A stretch of DNA of 22,100 bases from Fimbriimonadales bacterium. Lineage in GTDB: Bacteria > Armatimonadota > Fimbriimonadia > Fimbriimonadales > GBS-DC. The notes under the pieces are model-generated. The model searched no databases. It worked only from the letters and a program-made list of their open reading frames with translations, and was not told the DNA's origin. How positions within the stretch are numbered: position 1 is the stretch's first letter; the number at the start of each line of letters is the position of its first letter. The position numbers were made by a program, and so were the translations under genes. The stretch is from assembly GCA_025060055.1 (NCBI GenBank), contig JANXCK010000153.1, positions 1-22,100 on the forward strand, read 5' to 3'. Positions 20,613 to 22,100 of this stretch are shown one piece after another.

Positions 20613-20620
20613 GGTACACT
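20613..20620 (+). promoter_or_regulatory. Extended -10 (GGTACACT) for cinA, leaderless spacing
   Basis: GGTACACT ends 8 nt before the cinA ATG, which places the predicted transcription start at or next to the start codon. No Shine-Dalgarno sequence lies at a usable distance from the ATG; the nearby GGAGG is upstream of the -10 and would not be transcribed. Confidence 0.55.
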
Positions 20621-20628
20621 CCATCCCG

Positions 20629-21888
20629 ATGACGGTCGAGGTTATCTCCATCGGCACGGAGCTGCTGCTGGGGCAGATTGTGGACACCAACGCAGCGTGG
20701 CTGTCAGCGCGGCTGGCAGAGGTGGGGGTGGGAGTGTATCGGCGCACGACCGTGGGCGACAATCTAACGCGGATTGTCGCTGCTCTGCGCGAGGCGTTAG
20801 AACGCGCTGACGGCATCGTGGCAATCGGCGGGCTGGGTCCCACCGACGATGACCTTACACGCGAGGCGATTGCCGAACTGCTCGGCGAGCCGCTCGTGCT
20901 GGACGAGGGCGAGGCAGCGCGCCTCCACGAGTTTTTCGCAACACGCGGACGCACCGTCAATGAGCGTCAGCTGCGCCAAGCGATGCGCCCACGCAGCGCG
21001 CAGACGATTCCGAACCCGCACGGCACCGCGCCTGGACTGTATGCCGAGTGGCACAGCAAGCCGATTTTTGCCCTGCCTGGACCGCCCAACGAGTTTCAGC
21101 CGATGGTCGTCGATGCGGTGCTACCCCGTCTTGCTCAGCGCGCAGGTGGGTGCGTGATTCGCTCGCGTGTGCTGCGCCTATGTGGCATTGGCGAATCGGA
21201 TGCGGAGGCGCAACTTCAAGACCTAATCAGCAGCTCGAACCCGACGCTCGCGCCACTGGCAAAGCTCGGTGAGGTGCATTTTCGGATTACTGCCCGCGCC
21301 GACAGCCCTGACCAAGCGGAGCAGATGATTGCCGAAATGGAGCACGCGGTACGCGCACGGATCGGCGCGTACATCTTCGGTGTCGACGAGACTACCTTAG
21401 AGCAAGCCGTCGTGCAGAGCCTGATAGAGGCGGGGCAGAGCCTTGCCATCGCTGAGTCATGCACGGGTGGTCTGCTGGGGCATCGGATTACCAGCGTGGC
21501 GGGCAGTTCGGAGGTGTTTCTGGGCGGCGTGATTAGCTACAGCAACGCGCTCAAGGAAGCGTTGCTGGGTGTCCCGCGCGAAGTGCTTCAGGCACATGGC
21601 GCGGTCAGCGAGCCGACAGCCCAAGCGATGGCAGAAGGCGCACGCCAGCGCTTGGGCAGCTGGTGGGGCATCGGCATCACGGGGATTGCGGGTCCTGGTG
21701 GGGGAACGCCCGAAAAGCCCGTCGGGTTGGTGTATGTAGGCGTCAGCGACCCGACGGGCACAGTGGTCAAGCGACAGGTTTTTCCAGGCGACCGCGCGAC
21801 GGTCAAATATCGCGCGACGCAGTACGCGCTCTGGCTCTTGTACAAGGGGGTGAAGCACGGCGGATGCGCCTCTTTGTCGCCGCTTTGA
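20629..21888 (+). CDS. cinA: CinA family protein (MoCF-like domain plus nicotinamide-nucleotide amidase)
   Basis: A 419-residue two-domain protein. The N-terminal domain is MoeA/MogA-like (VEVISIGTELLLGQIVDTNAAWLSARL, VAIGGLGPTDDDLTREAIA, FALPGPPNEFQPM) and in homologues has ADP-ribose pyrophosphatase activity. The C-terminal domain (LAIAESCTGGLLGHRITSVAGSSEVFLGGVISYSNALK ... GITGIAGPGGGTPEKPVGLVYVGV) is the PncC-type NMN deamidase, with the catalytic serine in AESCTGG. It takes part in pyridine nucleotide salvage and repair and is often linked to competence and recombination genes. The start at 20629 gives the conserved MTVEVISIG; longer in-frame forms would begin upstream of the promoter. 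It overlaps thpR by 25 bp, and recA may follow, as it does in several phyla. Confidence 0.95.
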   Translation: MTVEVISIGTELLLGQIVDTNAAWLSARLAEVGVGVYRRTTVGDNLTRIVAALREALERADGIVAIGGLGPTDDDLTREAIAELLGEPLVLDEGEAARLHEFFATRGRTVNERQLRQAMRPRSAQTIPNPHGTAPGLYAEWHSKPIFALPGPPNEFQPMVVDAVLPRLAQRAGGCVIRSRVLRLCGIGESDAEAQLQDLISSSNPTLAPLAKLGEVHFRITARADSPDQAEQMIAEMEHAVRARIGAYIFGVDETTLEQAVVQSLIEAGQSLAIAESCTGGLLGHRITSVAGSSEVFLGGVISYSNALKEALLGVPREVLQAHGAVSEPTAQAMAEGARQRLGSWWGIGITGIAGPGGGTPEKPVGLVYVGVSDPTGTVVKRQVFPGDRATVKYRATQYALWLLYKGVKHGGCASLSPL

Positions 21889-22100
21889 TCTCCGAGGAGG
21901 TGCGTGCAGCGTTGGCGCAGGCGCGACAGACACTGGAACGCGCCGTGCCCGACCGCGCGCTGCGGTGGGTCGCCCCCGAAAACTATCACATCACGCTGCT
22001 GTTTCTGGGCGAGCAGCCTGAAGAGCGCGTCCCAGAGATTGTGCAGGCGATGAAACAGGCGCGGGCGGGCGTCGTGCCGTTCGAGATTAGCGTGCGTGGG
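21864..22100 (+). CDS. thpR: RNA 2',3'-cyclic phosphodiesterase, N-terminal 79 residues (runs off the right edge)
   Basis: The translation begins MRLFVAALISEEVRAALAQA, the typical start of ThpR/LigT proteins. NYHITLLFLGE with the first catalytic H-x-T-L motif follows at about residues 51-54. These enzymes open 2',3'-cyclic phosphates to 2'-phosphates and can act on tRNA ends in vitro. The second HxT motif lies outside the window. The ATG overlaps the cinA 3' end in another frame (25 bp), so translation is probably coupled. The cinA-thpR pairing is common in bacteria and supports both calls. Confidence 0.9.
   Translation, partial: MRLFVAALISEEVRAALAQARQTLERAVPDRALRWVAPENYHITLLFLGEQPEERVPEIVQAMKQARAGVVPFEISVRG

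Overview
The window looks like a GC-rich bacterial chromosome segment with mostly housekeeping genes. It combines a short, type II-secretion-like prepilin, a PEP-CTERM surface protein, a CofE-like ligase, an ECF sigma/zinc anti-sigma pair and very dense palindromic intergenic repeats. Together these suggest an Armatimonadota-like (possibly thermophilic) bacterium. That placement is an inference from gene content, not from a marker-gene comparison.

Layout. Positions 1-2580 hold the 5' part of gltX (minus), a UspA-type stress protein, a 113-bp-period array of hairpins, and a glycerophosphodiester phosphodiesterase. Positions 2581-6661 hold a repeat-filled gap, nadC, a Clp1/Grc3-like polynucleotide kinase, a DNA methyltransferase cut off after its DPPF motif by a nested palindromic insertion, and a long-type deoC. 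Positions 6662-10671 hold a promoter and about 180 nt of leader, a prepilin-like protein followed 3 bp later by a DUF58 protein, and a convergent ArnT/PMT-like glycosyltransferase. Positions 10672-13541 hold a 560-bp mosaic of palindromes, serS (minus), two more palindromic elements and a CofE-like ligase (minus). Positions 13542-14898 hold a consensus promoter, an L10 leader with an attenuator, then rplJ and rplL. Positions 14899-17997 hold a PEP-CTERM protein (minus), an ECF sigma factor with its anti-sigma factor, another palindromic insertion, and a possible Uma2 remnant. Positions 17998-22100 hold an aldo/keto reductase and a ceramidase-like/SCP2 fusion (a minus-strand pair), then cinA overlapping the start of thpR.

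Two patterns cut across the genes. First, eight transcription units carry the same extended -10, GGTAYAMT; in nadC, serS and cinA it ends 7-8 nt before the start codon, which predicts leaderless mRNAs. Second, most gaps longer than 200 bp are built from a small set of hairpin modules that are shuffled, nested and tandemly duplicated. Some of these supply stop codons, a C-terminus or a promoter -10 to neighbouring genes. No tRNA, rRNA, CRISPR array, transposase or integrase was recognised.
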